A stretch of DNA of 28,462 nt from Candidatus Agathobaculum merdigallinarum (GTDB lineage Bacteria; Bacillota; Clostridia; Oscillospirales; Butyricicoccaceae). The first letter of the stretch is position 1, and the number at the start of each line of letters is the position of its first letter. The notes beneath the pieces are model-generated. The model worked only from the letters and a program-made list of their open reading frames with translations. It was not told the DNA's origin and searched no databases. Below, in pieces: positions 1 through 8,286 of this stretch. Position numbers and translations under genes: made by a program. The stretch is from assembly GCA_019115425.1 (NCBI GenBank), contig DXDO01000171.1, positions 1 through 28,462 on the forward strand. Reading direction: 5' to 3'.

Positions 1-1230
1 AAAGCGCTCGGTCAGGCGCGGGTCGGACGCCTTGCGCTTGGCCAGCGGCGAAACCTCGACCGGGTAGTCCATGATAAAGGTCGGCTGGATCAGGTGCTCC
101 TCGACAAACTCGTCGTAGCATTGCGCGAGCAGGTCTCCCCAGCTCTCCTTGCCCTTTTCGATCTCCACGCCCTTAGCCTTTACCGCCTCGAGCGCCTGCT
201 TTTCGTCCATCGCCATGAAGTCCAGGCCGGAATACTCCTTGACGGCCTCGGCCATCGTCATGCGGCGCCAGCCCTTGGAAAAGTCCAGCTCAGTGCCCTG
301 ATAGGTCACCTTGGTGGTGCCGAGCACCCTTTCGCACACATGCACGATCATGTCCTCGGTGATATCCATCATGCCATGGTAGTCGGTATACGCCTGATAC
401 AGCTCGATGGTGGTGAACTCCGGATTGTGCTTGGTGTCCATGCCCTCGTTGCGGAAGATGCGGCCGATCTCATACACCTGCTCAAAACCGCCCACGATCA
501 GGCGCTTGAGGTGCAGTTCGGTCGCGATGCGCATATACATATCGATATCCAGCGCATTGTGATGCGTGATGAACGGGCGCGCCGCCGCGCCGCCCGGGAT
601 GGTGTTGAGGCAGGGAGTCTCGACCTCCATAAAGCCGCGCCCATCCATGAAATTGCGGATCTCGCGCACGATCGCCGAGCGCTTCTCAAAGGTGTCGCGC
701 ACCTCGGGGTTGACGATCAGGTCAACGTAGCGCTGGCGGTAGCGCATATCGGTGTCCTTGAGGCCGTGCCACTTTTCCGGCAGCGGCGCAAGGTTTTTGG
801 AGAGCAGCGTCAGCTCATGCACCGCAACCGAGATCTCGCCCTTCTGCGTGCGGAACACCTCGCCCTCCACGCCGATGATATCGCCGATGTCGAACTTCTT
901 ATAGCCTTTGTAGACCTCGTCGCCCACATTGTCGCGCTTGATATAGAGCTGCAGGCGGCCATAGCGGTCGGACAGGTCGGAGAACGACGCCTTGCCCATG
1001 ATGCGCTTCGACATCATGCGGCCGGCCAGCCGCACGGTTTTGCCCTCCAGCTCGTCGAAATGCTCGTGAATCTCAATCGTGTGATGGTCGCGTTCAAAGC
1101 GCACCTGCTGATACGGGTCCGCGCCCGCGGCCTGCAGCTCCGCCAGCTTTTCGCGGCGGATGCGCTTCAGCTCATGCAGTTCCTCTGCGGTCTGCTCGTG
1201 CTGCTCCTGCGCCTGATGCTGTTCTGCCAT
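1..1230 (-). CDS. lysS: Lysyl-tRNA synthetase, class II (C-terminus beyond window)
   Basis: Charges tRNA-Lys with lysine in the cytoplasm. The 410 visible codons start at the ATG at 1230 (MAEQHQAQ...) and run off the left edge. An N-terminal charged helix of about 45 residues precedes an OB-fold anticodon-binding domain (with GRMMSKRIMGKASF), then the class II core: motif 1 ending in GFMEVETP and motif 2 with RIFRNEGMDTKHNPEFT. The family is usually about 490-500 residues, so motif 3 and roughly 85 residues are missing only because of the window edge. The ribosome binding site is modest (AGATGGG). It lies 86 bases downstream of greA on the same strand with no terminator between, so it is probably read from the greA promoter. 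Confidence 0.97.
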   Translation of the reverse strand, partial: MAEQHQAQEQHEQTAEELHELKRIRREKLAELQAAGADPYQQVRFERDHHTIEIHEHFDELEGKTVRLAGRMMSKRIMGKASFSDLSDRYGRLQLYIKRDNVGDEVYKGYKKFDIGDIIGVEGEVFRTQKGEISVAVHELTLLSKNLAPLPEKWHGLKDTDMRYRQRYVDLIVNPEVRDTFEKRSAIVREIRNFMDGRGFMEVETPCLNTIPGGAAARPFITHHNALDIDMYMRIATELHLKRLIVGGFEQVYEIGRIFRNEGMDTKHNPEFTTIELYQAYTDYHGMMDITEDMIVHVCERVLGTTKVTYQGTELDFSKGWRRMTMAEAVKEYSGLDFMAMDEKQALEAVKAKGVEIEKGKESWGDLLAQCYDEFVEEHLIQPTFIMDYPVEVSPLAKRKASDPRLTERF

Positions 1231-1316
1231 GTTTTTCCCATCTTTCTAAATCATTATAGTATCCTGCGCGCCCCAGCGCGCTTCCGGTGCAAAGGGCCGC
1301 TGCATTATGCCGCCTT

Positions 1317-1790
1317 TTACTTCTGAATATCCATGATCTGATATTTCACAAGACCGACCGGCGCCTCCACCTCAACGATCGCGCCGACCTTTTTGCCCAG
1401 CATCGCCTTGCCGAAGGGGGATTCATCCGAGATCTTGCCCTCCATCGGATCGGCCTCCTGCGAGCCGACGAAGTGGTACTCCTCCTCGTCGCCAAACTCC
1501 AAATCCTTTACAACAAAACGGCAGCCGGGCGAAACCTCGTCCGCAGCGTAGGTGTCGCCGGTTACGACGACCGCCACCTTGATGATCTCTTCCAGCTCCG
1601 CGATGCGGGAGTACAGCTTGCCCTGCTCGTTTTTCGCCTCATCATACTCGGCGTTCTCGGACAGGTCGCCGAACGAGCGCGCTTCCTTGAGCTGCTCGGC
1701 CACCTCGTCCGCGCGGGTGGTTTTCAGATATTCCAGTTCTTCCTTATAAGCGTCCAGACTTTCCTGTGTCAGCTTAATTTCTTTTGCCAT
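1317..1790 (-). CDS. greA: Transcription elongation factor GreA
   Basis: GreA enters the secondary channel of RNA polymerase and stimulates cleavage of backtracked RNA. The 157 residues match the usual length. The N-terminal antiparallel coiled coil (residues about 1-75) carries the acidic tip in SFGDLSENAEYDEAK, with the D/E residues that hold the catalytic Mg2+. The C-terminal FKBP-like domain includes SPFGKAMLGKKVG. AGAAGGG precedes the ATG at 1790 at normal spacing. It is the first gene of a probable greA-lysS unit, an arrangement common in Firmicutes. Confidence 0.98.
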   Translation of the reverse strand: MAKEIKLTQESLDAYKEELEYLKTTRADEVAEQLKEARSFGDLSENAEYDEAKNEQGKLYSRIAELEEIIKVAVVVTGDTYAADEVSPGCRFVVKDLEFGDEEEYHFVGSQEADPMEGKISDESPFGKAMLGKKVGAIVEVEAPVGLVKYQIMDIQK

Positions 1791-1846
1791 ATTTGCAAAC
1801 CCTTCTATTCTTCGGTAATCGGCTTTTCAGCCGTACAGTACACCTT

Positions 1847-1875
1847 ATTATAGGTAAGGATACGCGCGCTGTCAA
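1847..1875 (-). promoter_or_regulatory. Consensus sigma-A promoter of greA-lysS
   Basis: On the minus strand TTGACA (1875-1870) and TATAAT (1852-1847) are both perfect matches and are separated by exactly 17 bases. The start of transcription would fall near 1840. The leader then carries a small hairpin (CGGCT-GAAA-AGCCG, 1820-1833) before the greA ribosome binding site. This is the best promoter in the window and fits a housekeeping operon. Confidence 0.85.
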
Positions 1876-1920
1876 GCGCACATTATTTTTTTTGTGAATT
1901 TCTTCCTGCCTCTGAGCAGA

Positions 1921-3087
1921 TTATTGCAAACTTTCGACCGCTTTTTGCAACTGCGGGTCATCCTCCGGTGCGAGGAAATAAAAGGCCGCCTGCTGCGCCT
2001 CGGTAAGCGGCACTTCGATGTCCGGCGCGATGCCGACACCCGCGAGGCTGCTGCCGTTCGGGGTGAAATACTCCTCGACCGACAGATTGACCGCCGAGCC
2101 GTCACTCAGCTCGAAGGTCTGCTGCGCGCGGCCCTTGCCGGTGGTATGCATGCCGACCAGCGTCGCCCGGTCGTATTCCTGCAGGGCGGCCGCAAAAAAT
2201 TCCGCGGCGGAAATACTCTGGTCATCGATCAGCACCGCGATCGGCAGATCGAGCATATCCGCGTCCGAGGAATACACGGTCTCACGCCCATCCTTGGTGC
2301 GCAGGGTCATGATCGTGCCCTCGGGCAGCAGCGGGTCGAGCGCCTCGCTCATCTCTTTGACACGGCCGCCGCCGTTGTGCCGCACATCGATGACCAGCGA
2401 CTGCGCGCCGTCTGCAAGCAGCCCGTCGAGCGTCCGGTTAAACTGCTCCGCCGAACCAACATGGAAATTCTCAATGCGGATATAGCCGACTTTATCATCC
2501 AGCATCTGTCCCCACGCCATTTTCTGCGTCACAACTGCGCGCTGCATGGTCAGCTCCTGCACCGTATCCGTCCCGTCCGCACGGACAGACACAGTGACCT
2601 CAGTGCCCTCCTCGCCCCTGATGGCGTCAATGACCGCGTCCGAGCCGTCGTTTTCCACCGTCAGGCCCGCTGCTCCTACGATATAGTCGCCCTTTTCGAT
2701 GCCGGCCTGCGCTGCGGGAGAATCGTCATACACCAGGCTGACGCGAATGCTGTTCTCCGTGCTGATCACCGCCACACCGATGCCGCAGCCCTGTCCTTCG
2801 CTGTTCATGCGGTAGGCCTCATACTGCTCGGCAGGGATGTAGGAAGACCACTGATCGCCCAGTCCGGTCACATAACCCACCGCGGCGTAATCCGCCACCG
2901 TCTCCTCGTCCAAATCCCCGATATAGCGCGACGCGGCAATCCGGTCGATCTCGCGCAGTTTGTCCCGCACCGCAGGGGTTCCCCACCGCAATGCCGCATA
3001 GCAGCCGAGCACCGCCATCGACGCCGCAGCGATGCACAGTAGCAGCGCGGTCGCGAGCGTGACGCGCGTCTCCCTTAACTTTTTCAA
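1921..3087 (-). CDS. S41 family C-terminal processing peptidase (CtpA/CtpB-like)
   Basis: Membrane-anchored serine protease of the tail-specific protease family. Residues about 9-35 form one hydrophobic segment, so the enzyme faces the outside. A PDZ domain follows (about 95-175, with GIGVAV and DSPAAQAGIEKGDYI), then the S41 core with VIDVRHNGGG, the nucleophile region SISAAEFFAAAL (Ser near 293) and TTGKGRAQQ, whose Lys (about 318) is the expected general base. About 388 residues. GGAGGG sits directly against an ATG at 3093 but six bases from an in-frame TTG at 3087, so I take TTG as the start; the difference is two residues. It is the last gene of the ftsEX cluster, separated from the M23 gene by a hairpin terminator. 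A role in maturing or clearing wall hydrolases is inference. Confidence 0.92.
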   Translation of the reverse strand: MKKLRETRVTLATALLLCIAAASMAVLGCYAALRWGTPAVRDKLREIDRIAASRYIGDLDEETVADYAAVGYVTGLGDQWSSYIPAEQYEAYRMNSEGQGCGIGVAVISTENSIRVSLVYDDSPAAQAGIEKGDYIVGAAGLTVENDGSDAVIDAIRGEEGTEVTVSVRADGTDTVQELTMQRAVVTQKMAWGQMLDDKVGYIRIENFHVGSAEQFNRTLDGLLADGAQSLVIDVRHNGGGRVKEMSEALDPLLPEGTIMTLRTKDGRETVYSSDADMLDLPIAVLIDDQSISAAEFFAAALQEYDRATLVGMHTTGKGRAQQTFELSDGSAVNLSVEEYFTPNGSSLAGVGIAPDIEVPLTEAQQAAFYFLAPEDDPQLQKAVESLQ

Positions 3088-3103
3088 TACCATCCCTCCA
3101 CAG

Positions 3104-3130
3104 AAAAAGGGAGGGGCGCCCCCTCCCTTT
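3104..3130 (-). terminator. Hairpin terminator between M23 gene and S41 peptidase gene
   Basis: AAAGGGAGGGG (3106-3116) pairs with CCCCTCCCTTT (3120-3130) across a three-base loop, and on the minus strand is followed by a T-run (TTTTTC). It lies between two genes of an apparent operon and just upstream of the S41 ribosome binding site, so it probably attenuates rather than isolates the last gene; no clear separate promoter fits in the gap. Confidence 0.75.
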
Positions 3131-3151
3131 ATGTAGTTTCGCTCAAACGAT

Positions 3152-4333
3152 TTAGAAATAGCTCTTCGGATCGACCGTTGCGCCGTTGACGTACACCTCG
3201 AAGTGCAGGTGCGGGCCGGTCGAGTTGCCGGTCGAACCGACATAGCCGATGACCTGACCCTGCGTGACAACGTCGCCCACTGAAACCGCAAACGAACTCT
3301 GATGGCCGTACGCTGTCATCAGGCCGCCGCCGTGATCGATAACCGTGTAGTTGCCATAGCCGGAAACCCAGCCCGCGGTGACGACCGTACCGGAAGCCGC
3401 CGCCAAAATCTCCGCGCCGTAGCCCGCGGGGATATCCTCACCCGCGTGGAACTTGACCGTACCGTAAATCGGATGCACGCGGTAGCCATACGCCGAATTG
3501 GTTACCGTGCAGCTCGGGGTCGGCCAGATCAGCGTGCCGTCGCCCATGGGAACCGAGCCGTTTGCCGCTGCCTGACGGGACAACTCCGCGATCTGGTTGC
3601 TGACATCCTGCATTTCGCTGGAAATGCGGTCATACTCCGCTTCGCTCTCCGCCTTATAGGCCTCAATGCTCTCCTGCAGGGCTGCCTGCTCGGCCTCGCT
3701 CGCCGCCAGATCCTCTACCTTATAGTTCAGATTTTCCTGATAATCCTTCTGCTCGTCCTGTGTCTGCTGCAAATCGTCGCGCTTTTGCTCAATGTCCTCC
3801 TTGGCCGCGGTGTATTCGTCCACGGTCTTTTGGTTGTCCTCCATGATCGCGGAGACGATCTCCATACGCATCAGCAGGTCGGAAAAGCTCGAGGAATTAA
3901 GCAGTACCTCCAGATAGCTGATCTCGCCCTGTTCATAGGTCGTGCGGACGGTCTGCGCAAACTGCTCTTCCTTTTCTTCGAGCGCGTCCTCCGCTGCCTC
4001 CAGCTCGGTGGTTTTTACGTCGATCTGCTGCTGCAGGCGTTCGATATACGCCTCAACCGTTTCGATTTCCTGCTTCGTCAGATCGATTTCCTTCTGAAGA
4101 GCGGCGCGCGTCGCCTGCACATCGTCGGCCTGCTTTGTCAGCTCGGCAATGGTCTCCTGCACCGCCGCCTTCTCTTCCTCCAGCGAACTGAGCTTGTCCT
4201 GCAGGGAGTCCGCGTCATCCTCCGCCGCAGCGGCGAATGTGATGCCGGAGGCGAACATGGATACCAACATCGATATCACCAGAATCGCCGCAATCACGCA
4301 CGAGATCCGCCGCACGGTTTTCTTTTTCATCAT
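3152..4333 (-). CDS. Secreted coiled-coil M23 murein hydrolase (EnvC/CwlO-like partner of FtsEX)
   Basis: Probable peptidoglycan hydrolase outside the membrane. Residues 1-37 form a signal peptide (KKK, hydrophobic core, AAAA). A coiled coil of about 215 residues rich in E, Q and K follows (about 40-255), then a C-terminal LytM/M23 domain (about 262-393). Zn ligands H296, D300 (HAGED) and H377, and catalytic H344 and H375 (in GPHLHFEV) are all present, so it looks active, unlike the degenerate EnvC of E. coli. AAAGGAG lies 11 bases before the ATG at 4333; a second ATG follows at once. Its position directly after ftsEX matches the known logic that FtsEX drives a coiled-coil hydrolase or hydrolase activator (EnvC, PcsB, CwlO). 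Confidence 0.94.
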   Translation of the reverse strand: MMKKKTVRRISCVIAAILVISMLVSMFASGITFAAAAEDDADSLQDKLSSLEEEKAAVQETIAELTKQADDVQATRAALQKEIDLTKQEIETVEAYIERLQQQIDVKTTELEAAEDALEEKEEQFAQTVRTTYEQGEISYLEVLLNSSSFSDLLMRMEIVSAIMEDNQKTVDEYTAAKEDIEQKRDDLQQTQDEQKDYQENLNYKVEDLAASEAEQAALQESIEAYKAESEAEYDRISSEMQDVSNQIAELSRQAAANGSVPMGDGTLIWPTPSCTVTNSAYGYRVHPIYGTVKFHAGEDIPAGYGAEILAAASGTVVTAGWVSGYGNYTVIDHGGGLMTAYGHQSSFAVSVGDVVTQGQVIGYVGSTGNSTGPHLHFEVYVNGATVDPKSYF

Positions 4334-4367
4334 AATAGATTTCGCTCCTTTGTCTGCTGACGATAGG

Positions 4368-5252
4368 TCAAACGTTCATAAACTTGCGGATGCTTGTGAC
4401 CGAACCGCCGATGCCGAACAGCACGCCCGCGCCGCAGTATACGCCGAGCACCACCCACCGCAGGCTGTCGAACGGCAGCAACTGGAAATACGGAATCACG
4501 CCGCTGACCACGCGGAACAGTTCGGTATACAGGGCCCATTCCGCGAGGAAGGCCAGGCCGCCGGCCAGCAGGCCGAGAACCATACCCTCGATCACAAACG
4601 GCCAGCGGATAAACCAGTTGGTAGCGCCGACCATCTTCTGGATGGAGATCTCCTCGCGCCGCGCGAACATGGCAAGCTTTACGGTATTGGAGATGATAAA
4701 AATAGAAATCACCGCAAGGCCGACGACCATGGCGAACGCCACGATGTTAAACACGCGCTGAACCTGGATCAGGCGGGAAATGACCGCCTCGTCCGCGCGG
4801 ACGTCGGCCACACCGTCCACCGCTTCGATCTGCTCGAGCGTTTCGTCTGCCAGCGCGGGATCCTTCATGGTAAACACAAAGCTGTTGCGCAGCGGGTTGT
4901 TGCTGGAGTCGTAATCCTCCAGAATATCCGCATCCTCGCCCAGCTCCTGCCGGTAATCCTCGAGCGCCTCGTCCCTGTCTACAAACTCGGTCGTCGCGAT
5001 ATTGTCGATCCGGTTGAACTGGGAGCCGAGAGACCTTGCCTCGCGCGTGGTCAAATCTTCGTCGATCCAGACCACGATCTCGTTGGACTGCTGCAGCTCA
5101 ACAATGCTCAGGTCAATATTATACGCGATCAGCGTGACGGTTCCTGTCAAAAGCAGGCAGGCGATCATGATGAGCACCGCTGCGAGCGACATGAAGCCAT
5201 GCTTGAAAATATTGCGGAAGCCTTCCTTCCAATAGTAACCAAATCGTCTCAT
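4368..5252 (-). CDS. ftsX: Cell division ABC transporter permease-like protein FtsX
   Basis: Membrane half of the FtsEX complex, which couples ATP hydrolysis in the cytoplasm to activation of wall hydrolases outside. The 294 residues show the expected topology: TM1 about 22-44, a large extracellular loop about 45-165 (the hydrolase-contact region in studied FtsX proteins), then TM2 167-189, TM3 219-241 and TM4 266-286. MRRFGYYWKEGFRNI is the typical amphipathic start. The ATG overlaps the ftsE stop codon (ATGA), a sign of translational coupling. Only 34 bases separate it from the M23 hydrolase gene. Confidence 0.97.
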   Translation of the reverse strand: MRRFGYYWKEGFRNIFKHGFMSLAAVLIMIACLLLTGTVTLIAYNIDLSIVELQQSNEIVVWIDEDLTTREARSLGSQFNRIDNIATTEFVDRDEALEDYRQELGEDADILEDYDSSNNPLRNSFVFTMKDPALADETLEQIEAVDGVADVRADEAVISRLIQVQRVFNIVAFAMVVGLAVISIFIISNTVKLAMFARREEISIQKMVGATNWFIRWPFVIEGMVLGLLAGGLAFLAEWALYTELFRVVSGVIPYFQLLPFDSLRWVVLGVYCGAGVLFGIGGSVTSIRKFMNV

Positions 5253-5929
5253 AGCTGATAATACCCACCTGTCTGGTCGCTGACGACCTCGCCCTGGTCG
5301 ATCATCACGACGCGTTTTTCAAACTCGTCCACCAGGCCCTTTTCGTGCGTGACGATCAGCACCGTAGTACCCAGCTCATTGATTTTTTCAAACAGTGTCA
5401 TCAGCTCAAGCGAACGGGCAGGGTCGAGGTTGCCGGTCGGCTCGTCTGCGATGATCAGGCGCGGGTTGTTGACCAGCGCGCGGGCGATCGCCACACGCTG
5501 CTGCTCACCGCCGGAAAGGTTCATCGGCTTTTCCTGCGCCTTTTCCGTCAGCCCGACCAGATCGAGCACGTAGGGCACGCGTTCCTTGATCGCTTTCCCC
5601 TTGACGCCGATCGTACGCATGGCAAACGCCACGTTTTCATACACAGACTTGGTCTTGATCAGGCGGAAATCCTGATAAACCACGCCCAGAGTGCGCCGCA
5701 AATACGGGATCTGGCGTTTTTTCATCTCTCCGATATTATAATTGTTGACCAGCACGCGCCCTTCCGTCGGCCGGACCTCGGCGGTCAGCAGCTTGATAAT
5801 TGTTGTTTTGCCCGAACCGGACGCGCCGACCAAAAAGACAAATTCGCCTTCGTCAACGCGCAGGCTGGCTTTGTTCACCGCGCGTGTGCCATTGTCATAC
5901 ACGACGGTAACGTTATTCATCCGTATCAC
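5249..5929 (-). CDS. ftsE: Cell division ATP-binding protein FtsE
   Basis: ATPase of the FtsEX complex. About 226 residues with Walker A GASGSGKTT (about 35-43), Q-loop YQDFRLI, ABC signature LSGGEQQRVAIARAL (about 138 on) and Walker B LIIADEPTGNLD (about 158-169); all catalytic positions look intact. I choose the GTG at 5929: GGAGG lies seven bases upstream, and the resulting start MIRMNNVTVVYDNG matches the family. A TTG two codons upstream is too close to the ribosome binding site. First gene of the ftsE-ftsX-M23-S41 cluster. Confidence 0.97.
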   Translation of the reverse strand: MIRMNNVTVVYDNGTRAVNKASLRVDEGEFVFLVGASGSGKTTIIKLLTAEVRPTEGRVLVNNYNIGEMKKRQIPYLRRTLGVVYQDFRLIKTKSVYENVAFAMRTIGVKGKAIKERVPYVLDLVGLTEKAQEKPMNLSGGEQQRVAIARALVNNPRLIIADEPTGNLDPARSLELMTLFEKINELGTTVLIVTHEKGLVDEFEKRVVMIDQGEVVSDQTGGYYQL

Positions 5930-5964
5930 AGGCAATCCTCCCCCGGCGCCATAGAAATAGCAAA

Positions 5965-6001
5965 AAGCAAAGGTGCATGCGCTTTTGATACACCTTTGCT
6001 T
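5965..6001 (-). terminator. Terminator after the CdaR/PucR-type regulator gene
   Basis: AAGCAAAGGTG (5991-6001 read on the minus strand) and CACCTTTGCTT (5975-5965) form an 11-bp perfect stem with a 15-base loop, followed on the minus strand by GCTTTTTGC. It separates the regulator gene from ftsE. I found no convincing ftsE promoter in 5930-6100, so some readthrough is possible. Confidence 0.7.
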
Positions 6002-6100
6002 ATTATAACAGATATTCCCCCATCGCGCAAGACGACAATAACTGTCAAACTCTCACACGGTTTGGTTTTTTTCGTGAACAATTTGTGAACAAGCGGTGAC

Positions 6101-7192
6101 TCAGCGCACGCCCTCCTCGCGGCTGGCCAGATATTTGCGCACCATCAGCGCCACCTTAAACACGATCGCATGATCGAACTCACGCAGATCCAGCCCTGTC
6201 AGCTTTTTGATCTTTTCCAACCGGTAGACCAGCGTATTGCGATGCACAAACAGCTTTCGGGAGGTTTCGGAAACGTTCAAGTTGTTCTCAAAGAACTTCT
6301 GGATGGTAAACAGCGTTTCCTGATCGAGCGAATCGATCGAGCCTTTTTTGAACACTTCGGACAGGAACATCTCGCACAGCGTGATCGGCAGCTGATAGAT
6401 CAGACGGCCGATGCCCAGATTTTCAAAGCTGATGATGTTCTTTTCCGTGTCGAACACCGCGCCGACTTCAATCGCGGTCTGCGCTTCCTTAAAGGATTTT
6501 GCGATATCCTTCATCTGCGCGGAAACCGAGCCGATGCCGATCAGGCACTTGACCGACAGTTCGCTTTGCAGGGTCTCCTCGATCGAGGCGGCAATCTTGG
6601 CAAGGTCCTTGACCTCGCTGCCGGCCTTGACCTCCTTGACCACGACAATATCGGTCTCGGAAATATGCAGCACAAAGTCCTTCTGCTTGTCCGGAAACAT
6701 GCCGGTTACCACGTCGATCGCAGCGACGTCGGCCGGCATCTGCTGGCGCACCAGGAACACCACGCGCGGCACATCGTTGCCGAAATGCAGTTCGCGCGAC
6801 TTGATATAAATATCACCCGGCAGGATATTGTCCAGAATGATATTCTTGACAAACGTCGCCTTATCATGCTTTTCATCATACAGCGTCTTGATATTGTTGA
6901 TCGCTACCGCAACCAGCGAACAAATGCTGCGCGCCAGTTCGTCCTCTCCCTGCACGAAAACGGCATATTCCAGCCGCGAGGCGCGGTCACCCGTTGTATG
7001 ATAGGTATAGCCGCCGAACCGAACAATTTCACCCGCAAAGCCAAGCTCGGTGACCGCCTCTTCCCGCATTTCACCAATGCGGGGCAGATCGGTACACGCC
7101 ACAACCGCACCGCTTGCATCTACAATGCCAATCGTACGGTCGACGGTGTCCTTCATCTGCAAAACGATCGACTGGAACAATCTCGAAGCCAT
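6101..7192 (-). CDS. CdaR/PucR-family transcriptional regulator
   Basis: Probable DNA-binding regulator of the CdaR (sugar diacid) / PucR type. The N-terminal 100 residues or so resemble the sensory domain of CdaR proteins (TIGIVDASGAVVACTDLPRIGEM), the centre resembles the degenerate GGDEF-like region, and the C-terminus carries the PucR helix-turn-helix NLNVSETSRKLFVHRNTLVYRLEKI. About 363 residues from the ATG at 7192, chosen because AAAGG sits at proper distance; an ATG two codons upstream is too close, and an ATG at 7279 has no ribosome binding site and adds an unconserved basic stretch. No sugar-acid catabolic genes lie nearby, so the ligand cannot be read from context. Confidence 0.88.
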   Translation of the reverse strand: MASRLFQSIVLQMKDTVDRTIGIVDASGAVVACTDLPRIGEMREEAVTELGFAGEIVRFGGYTYHTTGDRASRLEYAVFVQGEDELARSICSLVAVAINNIKTLYDEKHDKATFVKNIILDNILPGDIYIKSRELHFGNDVPRVVFLVRQQMPADVAAIDVVTGMFPDKQKDFVLHISETDIVVVKEVKAGSEVKDLAKIAASIEETLQSELSVKCLIGIGSVSAQMKDIAKSFKEAQTAIEVGAVFDTEKNIISFENLGIGRLIYQLPITLCEMFLSEVFKKGSIDSLDQETLFTIQKFFENNLNVSETSRKLFVHRNTLVYRLEKIKKLTGLDLREFDHAIVFKVALMVRKYLASREEGVR

Positions 7193-7320
7193 TTCCATCA
7201 CCTTTCCCGTCTCTTCTTCCTGTAAATTGCGGCGCGCCCTGCCGCCGTCATCCGCCTGTCCGCTGCGCACTCTGATCATTCTTCACAAGAACACAGCGTC
7301 CTCCCTGTGCATTTTAAGAC

Positions 7321-7349
7321 ATTATATCACAGTTCTCTACATTTTTGTA
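7321..7349 (-). promoter_or_regulatory. Probable promoter of the CdaR/PucR-type regulator
   Basis: On the minus strand a perfect TATAAT (7326-7321) is preceded by TGA, giving an extended -10 (TGnTATAAT). The -35 at 17-bp spacing is weak (TACAAA). The rest of 7193-7379 is very AT-rich (runs of A and T near 7350-7380) and holds no other feature I can name. Confidence 0.55.
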
Positions 7350-7379
7350 CAAAAATTTCAAAAATTTTTTGGCGATTTT

Positions 7380-8111
7380 TTAACTAGTTTCTTCCCCTGA
7401 CTGCTGCAAAAGGGTAAGCTCTTCCCCCGTCAGCTCCCGAAACGCACCCGCGGGCAGCGCCGGGTCCAGCATCAGGCCACCCATCTGCACGCGCCGCAGC
7501 CGCACGACCGTTCCCCCGACCGCCGCGACCATGCGTTTGACCTGATGGTATTTTCCCTCGCACAGGGTGACGCGCACCAGCGTTTCCACCCCCTCGGACA
7601 GGATTTCCATACGGGCGGGCAGGCAGACCGTTCCATCGCGCAGTATCAGCCCCTGCCGGAACCGCTCCGCCGCGTCGCTTACGAGCGTTCCCTCGACCGC
7701 GGCCTCATACACCTTGGAAACATGGCGCGCGGGACTCATCAGCGCATGGCTCAAGGCCCCATCGTCCGTTATGATCAGCAGTCCTTCCGTGTCCTTATCC
7801 AGCCGCCCCACCGCGAACAGCCCGCGCCGCTCCTCTTCCGGAAAAAGATCCAGCACGGTGTCATGCCGTTCGTCGCGGCTGGCGGTGATCACGCCGGAGG
7901 GCTTGTTCAGCATATAGTACCGCTGCGCGCGGTAGCACTGCGCCTGTTCGTCCAGCGCTACCTGCGCCGCATCCGGATCCACCTTGGCCGCCGGATCGGT
8001 CTCCATCGCGCCGTCCACGGTCACACGACCCGAGCGGATCATGGCCTGTACCTCCCTGCGGCTGCCGCAGTTCAGATGCGAGAGCAATTTGTCCAGCCGC
8101 ATCCGTGGCAT
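7380..8111 (-). CDS. Pseudouridine synthase, RsuA/RluB family
   Basis: Converts a uridine of ribosomal RNA to pseudouridine. The 243 residues begin with an S4 RNA-binding domain (MRLDKLLSHLNCGSRREV...RVTVDG, about 4-60). The catalytic domain has NKPSGVIT (69-76) and the family motif GRLDKDTEGLL, with nucleophile Asp 105. GGAGGAGAC precedes the ATG at 8111 by five bases. The exact rRNA target (16S U516-type or 23S) cannot be settled from sequence alone. It has its own promoter. Confidence 0.94.
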   Translation of the reverse strand: MPRMRLDKLLSHLNCGSRREVQAMIRSGRVTVDGAMETDPAAKVDPDAAQVALDEQAQCYRAQRYYMLNKPSGVITASRDERHDTVLDLFPEEERRGLFAVGRLDKDTEGLLIITDDGALSHALMSPARHVSKVYEAAVEGTLVSDAAERFRQGLILRDGTVCLPARMEILSEGVETLVRVTLCEGKYHQVKRMVAAVGGTVVRLRRVQMGGLMLDPALPAGAFRELTGEELTLLQQSGEETS

Positions 8112-8143
8112 TTTGTCTCCTCCAACAATTCAGTACTGTTATT

Positions 8144-8172
8144 AGCATAACACCTTTCCACATTTTGCACAA
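8144..8172 (-). promoter_or_regulatory. Probable promoter of the pseudouridine synthase gene
   Basis: On the minus strand TTGTGC (8172-8167) and TATGCT (8149-8144) are separated by 17 bases, with the start of transcription expected about 25-30 bases before the ATG. Confidence 0.5.
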
Positions 8173-8269
8173 TAGGGAAAAACAAAAAAAGTGCAATCCC
8201 CTAAAAATAACCAATAGATACCATAATTCATTGCACAATTTTTCGTGGAATTGCACAGAAGCAGAAAAA

Positions 8270-8286
8270 CGCGCCATCAAGGCGCG
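8270..8286 (-). terminator. Terminator overlapping the end of the DUF4830 gene
   Basis: On the minus strand CGCGCC-TTGAT-GGCGCG is followed by TTTTTC. The TGA stop codon of the DUF4830 gene (8279-8277) lies in the hairpin loop, so the gene end and the terminator overlap. Confidence 0.7.
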
